Assembly: GCA_900769845.1 (NCBI GenBank)
Contig: CAAGIF010000113.1
Span: forward strand, 1-20,930
Length of the DNA: 20,930 nt
Origin: an uncultured Oscillospiraceae bacterium
GTDB lineage: Bacteria; Bacillota_A; Clostridia; Oscillospirales; Oscillospiraceae
Direction: 5' to 3'
Shown here: piece after piece, positions 14,965-20,930 of the stretch
How positions within the stretch are numbered: the first letter of the stretch is position 1
How the letters are laid out: the number at the start of each line of letters is the position of its first letter
The notes under the pieces: generated by a model
What the model was told of the DNA's origin: nothing
What the model saw: only the letters and a program-made list of their open reading frames with translations
The model's database searches: none
Made by a program: the position numbers and the translations under genes

Positions 14965-14993
14965 ATTATACACCCATTCCCGGCGCGATGCAA
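14965..14993 (-). promoter_or_regulatory. Probable promoter of the CYTH-exonuclease unit
   Basis: Minus-strand perfect -10 TATAAT (14965-14970) with a weak TTGCAT (14988-14993) 17 bp upstream. It lies about 68 bp before the ATG, within the region shared with the divergent spoIIE. Confidence 0.55.
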
Positions 14994-15015
14994 GAAAGTT
15001 TCTCCCCTTCCCTCA

Positions 15016-15022
15016 TCCGACA
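15016..15022. promoter_or_regulatory. Possible Spo0A box upstream of spoIIE
   Basis: TCCGACA differs at one position from the 0A-box TTCGACA and lies 60 bp before the spoIIE ATG. In Bacillus subtilis spoIIE transcription depends on phosphorylated Spo0A. A single 7-mer with one mismatch is weak evidence, and I find no convincing -35/-10 pair here. Confidence 0.3.
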
Positions 15023-15081
15023 GTAAAATTTCTGCCGCTGTGGTAGGATTTTCCTATCAATTTGGAAAGGCAGTGGTACAT

Positions 15082-17007
15082 ATGATGACAGCCATCGAAA
15101 CCTATGTTCAGCGGGGCAAACATACTGTGACCCGATGGATCGGGATCCCATGGGTCAGCGCCCTGGGGAAGCATGCTTTGTACGCTTTGGGAGGGCTGAT
15201 CCTCAGCGGCATCAGCCTTGCCAACCGGTGCCAACCTGTGACCATGGGTATGGTTTGCGCCCTGTCCGGCTGGCCGGCAGTTGCAGCGGCAGCGGGCAGC
15301 ATGGCGGGATATCTGATTTTCTGGGGATCGGCAGGATACCAGGGGCTTTTATGGGTCGGCTGCGGGCTGATTGCGGCGCTGGCTCTGGGAAAACGGCGGA
15401 TTCTGGACGATTCCCCTTTGCTGATGAGCGCCCTGGGGGCGCTGACCGTATCCGCGTCGGGCTTGGCGTTTCAGATCCTGCTGGAGGATACGACCTCCGT
15501 TCCCGTGTATCTGCTGCGGGTGGCTTTGGGAATGGGAAGCGTAAAGCTCTTCGAGCTGGTCCGGGAACGGCGGGATCCCCTGGCGGATTGGCTGGCGGCA
15601 GCCATGGGGGTGCTGGGATTGTGCCAGATAATTCCCTTTGGCATGAGCCTCGGTCTGCCGGCAGCGGGGTTGCTGGCGGTGGCGGCGCCTCTGCCTGGGG
15701 CGGCCTTGGCGGGATTGGCGCTGGATCTGGCCCGGGTGACGGTGACCCCTATGACAGCGGTGCTTTGTCTGTCTTATCTGGTCCGTGCCCTACCCTTCCG
15801 GGAAAAACGCCTTCAGTTTGCGGTTCCGGGGGCGGTGTACCTTTTGGTGATGGGGTTGAGTGGACAGCGGGACTATGTTCCCTTCGTCGGCCTGCTGATA
15901 GGCGGCGGGCTGGGGATCCTGGCGCCGCCGGTTCCGGAACTGACCCGCCGCCGGGGGGAAACGGGACTTGCCCAGGTTCGGCTGGAACTGATGGCTTCCT
16001 GCCTGACACAGACCCAGCAGCTGTTGACGGAGGATCCGGAGAATTTTGTGGATGAGGAAGCCATCCTCCATCGGGTCCGGGATCGGGCCTGCGGCGCCTG
16101 TCCCCATCGGAAAACCTGCCGGGAACGAAATGAATCGCTGCCGACTTCTCTTTTGCATTCGGCCCACGCAGACATTTCCAGCCTGCCCGTGGGCTGCCGA
16201 AAACCCGGCAGGCTGATGCTGGAACTGCGCCGAGGACAGGAACAGCTGAGAAATATCCGGGCAGACCGGGAGCGCCAGGGGGAATACCGCAGTGCGGTGG
16301 CCCAGCAGTACCGGTTTCTGGCCTCTTTTTTGCAGCAGCAGTCCGATCTGCTGCCCCGCAGGGCGGAAACTCTGCGGCAGCGGTTTTGCCCGGAGGTGGC
16401 GGTGCGCGCTGCCGGAAAGGAAGCGGCAAACGGAGACCGGTGTCTTAGCTTTGCCGGGCCGGGTTGTCGGTATTATGTTCTGCTCTGCGACGGAATGGGT
16501 ACGGGGGCCGGGGCCGCCCGGGAGGGACAAACCGCGGCGGAGCTGCTTCGCAAAATGCTCACGGCGGGATTTCCTCCGGAACACGCGCTTCGCAGCCTGA
16601 ATTCTCTGCTGGCGCTTCGGGGGAAGGGGGCGGCGGTGACTGTGGATCTGGCCCAGATCCAGCTGGACAGCGGCAGAGTCGCGGTGTATAAATGGGGCGC
16701 AGCTCCCTCTTATCTGCTGCATAGCGGCGCAACGGAAAAAATAGGGACAGCCTCGCCACCTCCGGGGCTTTCCGTAACGGAAGGCCGGGAAACGGTGGAT
16801 CGGCTGTCCCTGCGGCGGGGGGAGGTGCTGATTCTGACCAGCGACGGCGTGGACGGAGAGGTTGCCCTGCGCCGTTTGGGAGAGATCTCCGCGCAGCCGC
16901 CCGGGGAGTTGGCGGCGAAGATCCTGGAACAGGGAGTCCGGGGGGGGGAGGATGATGCTACGGTAGCTGCAATTCGTCTGACACCCGGGACTTCTATGAC
17001 ATCATAG
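15082..17007 (+). CDS. spoIIE: Stage II sporulation protein E (SpoIIE), membrane PP2C-type phosphatase
   Basis: A 641-residue SpoIIE. In sporulating Firmicutes it localises to the asymmetric septum and dephosphorylates the anti-anti-sigma factor SpoIIAA, releasing sigma-F in the forespore. The first ~285 residues are a multi-pass membrane region; a linker follows with C337-x2-C340-x5-C346. The PP2C domain starts near 445, with metal-binding CDGMGTG (Asp470), TSDGVDG (Asp588) and EDDAT (Asp624, Asp625). It is shorter than the 827-residue B. subtilis protein, mainly in the central region. The ATG at 15082 (or 15085) has GGAAAGG 11 nt upstream; no earlier start fits. A run of nine G (16940-16948) precedes the EDDAT codons. 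Its presence supports a spore-forming host. Confidence 0.93.
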   Translation: MMTAIETYVQRGKHTVTRWIGIPWVSALGKHALYALGGLILSGISLANRCQPVTMGMVCALSGWPAVAAAAGSMAGYLIFWGSAGYQGLLWVGCGLIAALALGKRRILDDSPLLMSALGALTVSASGLAFQILLEDTTSVPVYLLRVALGMGSVKLFELVRERRDPLADWLAAAMGVLGLCQIIPFGMSLGLPAAGLLAVAAPLPGAALAGLALDLARVTVTPMTAVLCLSYLVRALPFREKRLQFAVPGAVYLLVMGLSGQRDYVPFVGLLIGGGLGILAPPVPELTRRRGETGLAQVRLELMASCLTQTQQLLTEDPENFVDEEAILHRVRDRACGACPHRKTCRERNESLPTSLLHSAHADISSLPVGCRKPGRLMLELRRGQEQLRNIRADRERQGEYRSAVAQQYRFLASFLQQQSDLLPRRAETLRQRFCPEVAVRAAGKEAANGDRCLSFAGPGCRYYVLLCDGMGTGAGAAREGQTAAELLRKMLTAGFPPEHALRSLNSLLALRGKGAAVTVDLAQIQLDSGRVAVYKWGAAPSYLLHSGATEKIGTASPPPGLSVTEGRETVDRLSLRRGEVLILTSDGVDGEVALRRLGEISAQPPGELAAKILEQGVRGGEDDATVAAIRLTPGTSMTS

Positions 17008-17133
17008 CACAACCGATCCACGAAATTGGTCGAAACACAACATGTGGGATAATTTTGTGGGGAATCACCCCAATATCTGGTGAAAGATACCGGATTTTTT
17101 CGCAGATCCCCGAAGTGTGGGCCAATTTGTCTG

Positions 17134-17161
17134 AAAAAAGCCCCGGCAAAAGCCGGGGCTT
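17134..17161. terminator. Terminator of the baseplate-like gene
   Basis: AAGCCCCGGC-aaaa-GCCGGGGCTT, a perfect 10-bp GC-rich stem. On the minus strand it is followed by TTTTTT, giving a textbook terminator 16 bp after the stop at 17177. Plus-strand spoIIE transcripts reach it too, but without a T-run. The rest of 17008-17133 holds nothing I can name. Confidence 0.9.
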
Positions 17162-17176
17162 CGGATTGCGTTGCGG

Positions 17177-18259
17177 TTATGTGGCGGCTGCGGTGATTAC
17201 AATATCGCCGGTCACGGAAATGATATCGATGGAACTGTCGTTATATGCCCAGGAGGTGATATCCACACCGCCCATGGTGACGGTGACGGAATCCAGAGAA
17301 TAGCCGTCCTCTGGGGTCAGGCAGGCGCCGTAGTATTCCCCGTGCCGGATAGTGGTGAGATCGCAGTCGGTGACCACATGGGTCAGGCGGTTTGTGACGG
17401 AATAGGTCTTATCCACCAGCATTTCTCCGGATTCGGCGGTGATTACGATGTTTCCGGTGACAGAGGGAACGGCAACTACCCCATCCGCGTAGGCGGAAGC
17501 GGTGATATCTTCGCCGCCCATGGTGACGGTGACTGAACCGATCTCATATCCCTCCGGAGGGGTCAGGACAGTGGAGAAGGAAGCGCCTGCAGATACCGCC
17601 CCGGCGTTGTTGCTGCTGTAAGTATTTGTCAGCAGATAAGTAACGGAGAGACTGGTTGGTTCCGGCGCATCTTCCTCCCCGGGAGAATCCGACCCGGAAC
17701 TGCCGGACAGAAGAATCGCCTCCAGGGCATCGATATTTGCCCTTTGATCGCTGCTGAAGGCGGCATGACGAAGCACGGTGATCAGCAGCTCTGCCGCAGC
17801 CCGGGAAAAGGATCCGTCTGCCAGAGAGTTGATGGCGGCAACCAGATTATCCCTTGCGTCTGTTTTCAAATTTGCCAGGTCGCCGATCTGTTCCCGGATC
17901 TTCTTCCACACCGGCAGATTCTCTGTATCCGGGGCATCAAAGGGATCTGCGCCGTAACGGATATAGGGTCCGTCTGCCATCACGGTGGGGATCACAACGG
18001 AGCCGCTACTGTCCGTTGCGTACACACCCACATGAAACCGCAGAAAGGGCCTGGAAAGGATTTCCTGGGGTATGATCAGTATAGGGGCGTCTATGGGGAC
18101 GACTTTGCAGGCCTGTCCTGCCCGGAACACAGCGTAGCTGGACAGCCCCCGAAAGTGGTCGTCCAGTACAATGGTGATTTTCCTTCCCACCATACCGCTG
18201 GTCAGGGTTTCGTTGACGGTCATCTTTCCGTCGGCATCGGTAAATTCAAAAGTTAACAT
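17177..18259 (-). CDS. Phage baseplate/tail-like protein with two C-terminal Ig-like repeats
   Basis: A 360-residue protein. Residues 1-105 (LTFEFTDADGKMTV through VMADGPYIRYGADP) resemble the N-terminal domain of Gram-positive phage upper-baseplate or minor tail proteins. Residues 112-185 are helical, and 186-204 form a Ser/Glu/Pro linker. Two related beta-rich modules follow (207-276 and 286-357), each ending in SVTVTMGG-x-DIT then SVTG-N/D-IVITA, a repeat I associate with clostridial surface and prophage proteins. No signal peptide or membrane segment is visible. The ATG at 18259 has a perfect AAAAGGAGG. It stands alone, without other phage genes, between spoIIE and an ECF sigma unit. It could be a prophage relic, a domesticated tail component or a host adhesin-like protein. 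Confidence 0.7.
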   Translation of the reverse strand: MLTFEFTDADGKMTVNETLTSGMVGRKITIVLDDHFRGLSSYAVFRAGQACKVVPIDAPILIIPQEILSRPFLRFHVGVYATDSSGSVVIPTVMADGPYIRYGADPFDAPDTENLPVWKKIREQIGDLANLKTDARDNLVAAINSLADGSFSRAAAELLITVLRHAAFSSDQRANIDALEAILLSGSSGSDSPGEEDAPEPTSLSVTYLLTNTYSSNNAGAVSAGASFSTVLTPPEGYEIGSVTVTMGGEDITASAYADGVVAVPSVTGNIVITAESGEMLVDKTYSVTNRLTHVVTDCDLTTIRHGEYYGACLTPEDGYSLDSVTVTMGGVDITSWAYNDSSIDIISVTGDIVITAAAT

Positions 18260-18480
18260 AATATACCTCCTTTTAGAAAATGGGAGGCAGGAGTGCCCCC
18301 TTCTGCAAACAGGGGCAAAAGCAACCCCCGGTTGCAGAAAATCGTGCAACCGGAGGGAAATTGTTGTACAAGACCCCCCCAGCATGGCTGGGGGTTCTGA
18401 AAAGCCTTTGCTATGCCCGGTCCTGTCGCAGCGGAAAGCCGCCCCTGTGTACGGGGTCTTAGCGGGAAAGCGCATTTTCT
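18260..18480 (-). other. Hairpin-rich leader upstream of the baseplate-like gene
   Basis: This GC-rich non-coding stretch, read on the minus strand toward the gene at 18259, has successive inverted repeats: CCCC/GGGG around 18442-18456, CCCCCAGC/GCTGGGGG (18376-18394), CCGGTTGC/GCAACCGG (18328-18353) and GCCCC/GGGGC (18295-18316). The reading frame that crosses it looks random. It may be a structured 5' leader or a small RNA; I matched it to no known riboswitch class. No clear promoter is visible. Confidence 0.45.
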
Positions 18481-18503
18481 GGAAGTTAGAAACTTCCCAT
18501 GCG

Positions 18504-19730
18504 TTACAGAACATAGTCAGCGGCATTGATTACCTTGGTCTCCAGAGCGCCTTTGATTCCACCCATAGCATCCTTCAGCATATCCCCGATACCCATGGCG
18601 TCCTCATTCTCTGCGCCGATATGGCCAACATCAGTACAGATCATGGTAACTGCATCTTCCAGTTTCTCGCTGCACTTTACCACACCGCAATCCTCAATAT
18701 GCAGCCGCTCTACGATCAGCTCCTTGGGAATATTCTCTGCGATTTTTACAATAGCGCAATCGCAGACATCGATTCCCATGGGCTGCTGCTCCAGCATCCA
18801 TTTGGTGATCTTTACGAAAGGCTTATCCTCCAGGGTTGCTCCCCTGGGTTTAGCAACTTTTACCTCGCCGGTGATTTCGGTCAGTACCTCGAACAGCTTT
18901 TCCCTATGCTCCCCGGGCACCTTAACATCGCCGCGAACGCTCAGATACTTCAATTCATCCAATGCTTCTGCGTCTTCGGGAACCGTTACATCACCGATTA
19001 CATACAGCCGCTTTCCATGCCGGCGCAGAGTGTCCTCATCCAGGGTAATATCATCCAGAATGACAGCAGTGCCGTCGGGAACGATAATGATTTCAGCCTC
19101 TTCGTTGATCAAATCAATGAGCGGCTCAACCTTGGACTGAGAGAGGATAACTTCCTTGGTGCGGAAGCTCACGCCTTTATCCTTCAGCTTCTGGGCATCC
19201 AGTTCGGGATCGACCATGATCATCCGGCGGCCGGACCAGTACAGGCTGTTCTTTGCCCGGAGGGTAAACAACTTGTCAATTACTGCGCTGCGCTTAAGCA
19301 CGATGGCGCCGTCGGGGTAACATGTGGTGGAGCCGTTTACACTTACTCCGCTGAGGAGCGCATAAATGCTTTCCGGACAGGTAAGGCTGCCGTTAATGGT
19401 CATACCCACACACTGGGCAAGCTGCTCCTGGGTATCGGGACCAATGGTAAGGGCGCCATTGACAATCATGTAGTATTTTTCGGCAGGCACTGCATCGCCG
19501 CTTCGAATCTCACTGCTGCCGTTGACGGTGCGAAGATTAACATCTCCTTCCACTTCCAAAACATTGGCGCAGTTCAGGGTGAAGGGAAGCTTGCTCATCA
19601 ATGCCTTTGCGTTGGGATTGGTCAGTACCATAGCGCAATTGATGGTGATTTGCTCATAGTGGGCATAGTTCTCTTCCAGGGCGTTTCTTGCATCGCAGGT
19701 TGCGCAGTTAATCATCAGCTTCTTAGCCAT
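18504..19730 (-). CDS. Uncharacterised 408-residue repeat protein in an ECF sigma operon
   Basis: A soluble protein of 408 residues without signal peptide or membrane segment; I recognise no family. The N-terminus has a C9-x2-C12 pair. Degenerate repeats of about 21-24 residues run through it: MIVNGALTI, MTINGSLTC and VSVNGSTTC (88-137), then LYVIGDVTVP and LSVRGDVKVP (242-272). Each is a short strand around a Gly followed by a polar helix-like stretch, which suggests a solenoid built from strand-helix or beta-coil units. The C-terminus (373-408) is helical with GIGDMLKDAMGGIKGAL. The ATG at 19730 has GGAGG 8 nt upstream; the ATG at 19736 is too close to it. It starts 14 bp after the ECF sigma gene, so it may be a target or partner of it. 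A GGAAGTT-aga-AACTTCC hairpin follows the stop. Confidence 0.75.
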   Translation of the reverse strand: MAKKLMINCATCDARNALEENYAHYEQITINCAMVLTNPNAKALMSKLPFTLNCANVLEVEGDVNLRTVNGSSEIRSGDAVPAEKYYMIVNGALTIGPDTQEQLAQCVGMTINGSLTCPESIYALLSGVSVNGSTTCYPDGAIVLKRSAVIDKLFTLRAKNSLYWSGRRMIMVDPELDAQKLKDKGVSFRTKEVILSQSKVEPLIDLINEEAEIIIVPDGTAVILDDITLDEDTLRRHGKRLYVIGDVTVPEDAEALDELKYLSVRGDVKVPGEHREKLFEVLTEITGEVKVAKPRGATLEDKPFVKITKWMLEQQPMGIDVCDCAIVKIAENIPKELIVERLHIEDCGVVKCSEKLEDAVTMICTDVGHIGAENEDAMGIGDMLKDAMGGIKGALETKVINAADYVL

Positions 19731-19744
19731 AATCATTTCCTCCG

Positions 19745-20206
19745 TTATCTTTCCAGATTTTGTTTTAAGTATTTGCGGCAGCGGGACAGCTTTGAACGGA
19801 TCGTTCCGGGCGGGAGATTCATCATCTGGGATATTTCTTCAGCCGAGTAACCGTCAAAATACCTTAACTGAAAAATCGCCCTGTCCTGTGGCTTGATGCT
19901 TTGAAGCAACAAGGTGTTTTCGATTTTCTGCATTCCCGGATCCTCTGCATATTCAGGCTGCCAGGTCTGCGCGTATTCACTTTCCAGAATGGCCCGACGG
20001 TAGCGATCAAAGAACAGGTTTTTGAATGTTCGGAAAAGCCACGCCCGCTGCTTGCCGGGGGACAAATCCGCTACGGTTTCTGTGTTCATAAGAGCTTTTA
20101 CAAAGGTTTCCTGCACAAGATCTTCCGCAAGATCTCTGCTTCCGCTCATGCGGGCGCCGCATGCTACAAGCTCTTTATAGTGGTCTTCATAAAGTTCTTC
20201 CCACAA
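19745..20206 (-). CDS. ECF-type RNA polymerase sigma factor
   Basis: A 153-residue extracytoplasmic-function sigma factor. Region 2 is SRDLAEDLVQETFVKAL (23-39) with WLFRTFKNLFFDRYRR (56-71) for -10 recognition; region 4 is YFDGYSAEEISQMMNLPPGTIRSKLSRCRKYL (116-147), the -35-binding helix-turn-helix. Regions 1 and 3 are absent, as is typical. The start is a TTG at 20206 with AGGGGG 8 nt upstream; upstream extension adds residues unlike the family. No anti-sigma factor or membrane protein follows; instead a 408-residue repeat protein is 14 bp downstream. An extended -10 promoter lies about 100 bp upstream. The signal it responds to is unknown. Confidence 0.9.
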   Translation of the reverse strand: MWEELYEDHYKELVACGARMSGSRDLAEDLVQETFVKALMNTETVADLSPGKQRAWLFRTFKNLFFDRYRRAILESEYAQTWQPEYAEDPGMQKIENTLLLQSIKPQDRAIFQLRYFDGYSAEEISQMMNLPPGTIRSKLSRCRKYLKQNLER

Positions 20207-20309
20207 AGTTTTGTCCCCCTTTCTGCATGGATAACGAATGACAAAGGAAAAGTGTTGCACACGATTTCGGTTTTTTGTAAGATTCCTGAGACATAACGGA
20301 ATCAATTTC

Positions 20310-20318
20310 ATTATATCA
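20310..20318 (-). promoter_or_regulatory. Extended -10 promoter of the ECF sigma unit
   Basis: Minus-strand TGATATAAT: a perfect TATAAT (20310-20315) preceded by the TGN extension. The -35 region is poor, as is usual for extended -10 promoters. The leader would be about 97 nt. Confidence 0.55.
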
Positions 20319-20387
20319 CAGCTTCTCAACAGAAACTACCATAACCAAAGACTGGTGATACGATCCACAGATCCATGCAAAAAGCGT

Positions 20388-20507
20388 CGGGGGACTTTCC
20401 CACGCCCTAAAAACAGTCCACCGGACTGTTTTTGTCCGGTCTTCGCCCGGTCCGAGCTTTCAAGTCCCATCGATGCATAAAGAACTACCCTCCGCGCAAG
20501 CGGAGGG
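20388..20507. repeat. 120-bp direct repeat, copy A
   Basis: Matches copy B (20581-20700) at all but four of 120 positions by eye, at an offset of 193 bp. It contains a terminator-like hairpin (20409-20433), a TTCAAGTCCCATC segment (20459-20471) identical to part of the tRNA-His T arm but in opposite orientation, and a CCCTCCGC-gcaa-GCGGAGGG hairpin. Frames crossing it are not credible genes. Confidence 0.85.
20409..20433. terminator. Terminator-like hairpin in repeat copy A
   Basis: AAAAACAGTCC-acc-GGACTGTTTTT, a perfect 11-bp stem with A- and T-tracts, so it could terminate in either direction. On the minus strand it lies between the tRNAs and the ECF sigma promoter. Confidence 0.7.
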
Positions 20508-20580
20508 GAGAAGGAAGGACACAAAGGATAGGATGACAAGCCGGCTTTCGTCTGCAGCCCAAGGGGCTGTATCCGAAACC

Positions 20581-20700
20581 CGGGGGACTTTCCCACGCCC
20601 TAAAAACAGTCCACCGGACTGTTTTTGTCCGGTCTTCGTCCGGACCGGGCTTTCAAGTCCCATCGATGCATAAAGAAATACCCTCCGCGCAAGCGGAGGG
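20581..20700. repeat. 120-bp direct repeat, copy B
   Basis: Second copy of the repeat at 20388-20507; the 73 bp between copies contain a CAGCCC-aag-GGGCTG hairpin. In this copy CCGGTC can pair with GACCGG (20629-20649), a pairing lost in copy A. Its right end forms half of the long terminator hairpin that abuts tRNA-His. Confidence 0.85.
20602..20626. terminator. Terminator-like hairpin in repeat copy B
   Basis: The same AAAAACAGTCC-acc-GGACTGTTTTT hairpin as in copy A, a second barrier between the tRNA genes and the ECF sigma gene. Confidence 0.7.
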
Positions 20701-20712
20701 TATTTCTTTATG
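20669..20712 (-). terminator. Long perfect terminator hairpin at the 3' end of tRNA-His
   Basis: A perfect 20-bp stem (CATAAAGAAATACCCTCCGC and its complement) with a 4-nt loop. The GC-rich core is followed on the minus strand by ATTTCTTTATG. It begins within the encoded CCA of tRNA-His, so transcription would stop directly after the tRNA. Confidence 0.85.
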
Positions 20713-20788
20713 GGGTGGATGATGGGACTTGAACCCACGATCTTCAGAGCCACAATCTGACGCCTTAGCCAACTAGGCCACACCCACC
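20711..20788 (-). tRNA. tRNA-His (GTG)
   Basis: The minus strand folds as a complete tRNA: acceptor stem GTGGGTG/CATCCAC with the extra 5' G opposite the discriminator C typical of tRNA-His, a D arm GCCTAGTTGGCTAAGGC, an anticodon arm TCAGA-TTGTGGC-TCTGA with anticodon GTG, a T arm GTGGG-TTCAAGT-CCCAT, and an encoded CCA. It reads His codons. The gap to the tRNA-Arg gene is 23 bp, suggesting one transcript. Confidence 0.95.
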
Positions 20789-20811
20789 ATATTCCGTTCG
20801 CTGAAGAAATT

Positions 20812-20888
20812 TGGCACGCCAGAAGGGACTCGAACCCCTGACCTACTGCTTAGAAGGCAGTTGCTCTATCCAGCTGAGCTACTGGCGC
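20812..20888 (-). tRNA. tRNA-Arg (TCT)
   Basis: Minus strand: acceptor GCGCCAG with CTGGCGT, D arm GCTCAGCTGGATAGAGC, anticodon loop CTTCTAA with anticodon TCT, T arm CAGGGGTTCGAGTCCCTT, discriminator G and an encoded CCA. It reads AGA (and by wobble AGG) Arg codons. Middle member of a Gly-Arg-His cluster. Confidence 0.95.
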
Positions 20889-20895
20889 ATTTCTA

Positions 20896-20930
20896 TGGAG
20901 CGGGTGACGGGAATCGGACCCGCGTATCCA
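20896..20930 (-). tRNA. tRNA-Gly, 3' half only (runs off the window)
   Basis: The minus strand shows the T arm and acceptor 3' strand CACCCGC-T-CCA, which fits tRNA-Gly with a GCGGGTG acceptor. The anticodon lies outside the window, so the isoacceptor is unknown and the amino acid is inferred from the acceptor and T-arm sequence. The T loop reads TCCGATT, with C where the conserved T55 is expected. Confidence 0.7.

Noticed and set aside
18400..18470. Small stable RNA such as SRP RNA (a CAGGACCGG stretch on the minus strand)
   Set aside because: The conserved SRP helix 8 sequence with its GGAA tetraloop is absent, and no RNase P RNA core was found either.
18171..19850. Plus-strand frame of 559 codons
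   Set aside because: It runs antisense across the repeat-protein gene and into the ECF sigma gene. The minus-strand genes have ribosome binding sites and, for sigma, clear homology; this frame has neither.
20388..20700. CRISPR array
   Set aside because: Only two units of 120 bp with one 73-bp gap, no short regular repeat-spacer pattern and no cas genes.
20336..20783. Overlapping minus-strand frames that translate the 120-bp repeats, one beginning inside tRNA-His
   Set aside because: They read through a tRNA, terminator hairpins and repeats. The similarity between the two frames simply reflects the DNA duplication.

Overview
The window looks like chromosomal DNA of an anaerobic, spore-forming member of the Clostridia, probably Oscillospiraceae-like. 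The evidence is a spoIIE gene, strong AGGAGG-type ribosome binding sites, fairly GC-rich housekeeping genes beside AT-rich acquired patches, an oxidoreductase carrying two ferredoxin-type clusters, and hairpin-rich intergenic repeats of a kind common in gut Clostridia. The family assignment is inference; no rRNA gene is present to test it. Genes lie on both strands in short units, many closed by strong hairpin terminators.

Region 1 (1-6070) is mostly core genes: the 5' part of rpsO (S15), a GNAT acetyltransferase and the housekeeping sigma factor rpoD on the minus strand; then divergently lepA and hemW as an operon. It ends with a pair of divergent small genes, one a ribbon-helix-helix protein, sharing an intergenic region with a strikingly symmetric operator-like array.

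Region 2 (6070-10660) is all minus strand: a MocR/PdxR-type regulator, a membrane-anchored GH25 lysozyme, rsmG, and a DUF3810-type membrane metalloprotease-like protein that overlaps rsmG by one base. Region 3 (10590-13600) is plus strand: an aldo/keto reductase with a C-terminal 2[4Fe-4S] domain, a zinc-ribbon membrane protein, then an AT-rich patch with a small membrane protein and a P-loop nucleotide kinase-like protein, bounded by dispersed hairpin repeats.

Region 4 (13600-17160) holds a minus-strand pair (CYTH-domain protein and DEDDh exonuclease) divergent from spoIIE. Region 5 (17160-20340), minus strand, contains an isolated phage-baseplate-like protein with two Ig-like repeats behind a hairpin-rich leader, and a two-gene unit of an ECF sigma factor plus an uncharacterised 408-residue repeat protein with no recognisable anti-sigma. 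Region 6 (20340-20930) has minus-strand tRNAs (partial Gly, Arg, His) followed by two 120-bp near-identical repeats; the tRNA-His terminator is flanked by a sequence complementary to the tRNA's own T arm.

The best candidates for something undescribed are the symmetric operator and its two tiny genes, the ECF sigma/repeat-protein pair, the lone baseplate-like gene with its structured leader, and the T-arm-complementary repeats behind tRNA-His.
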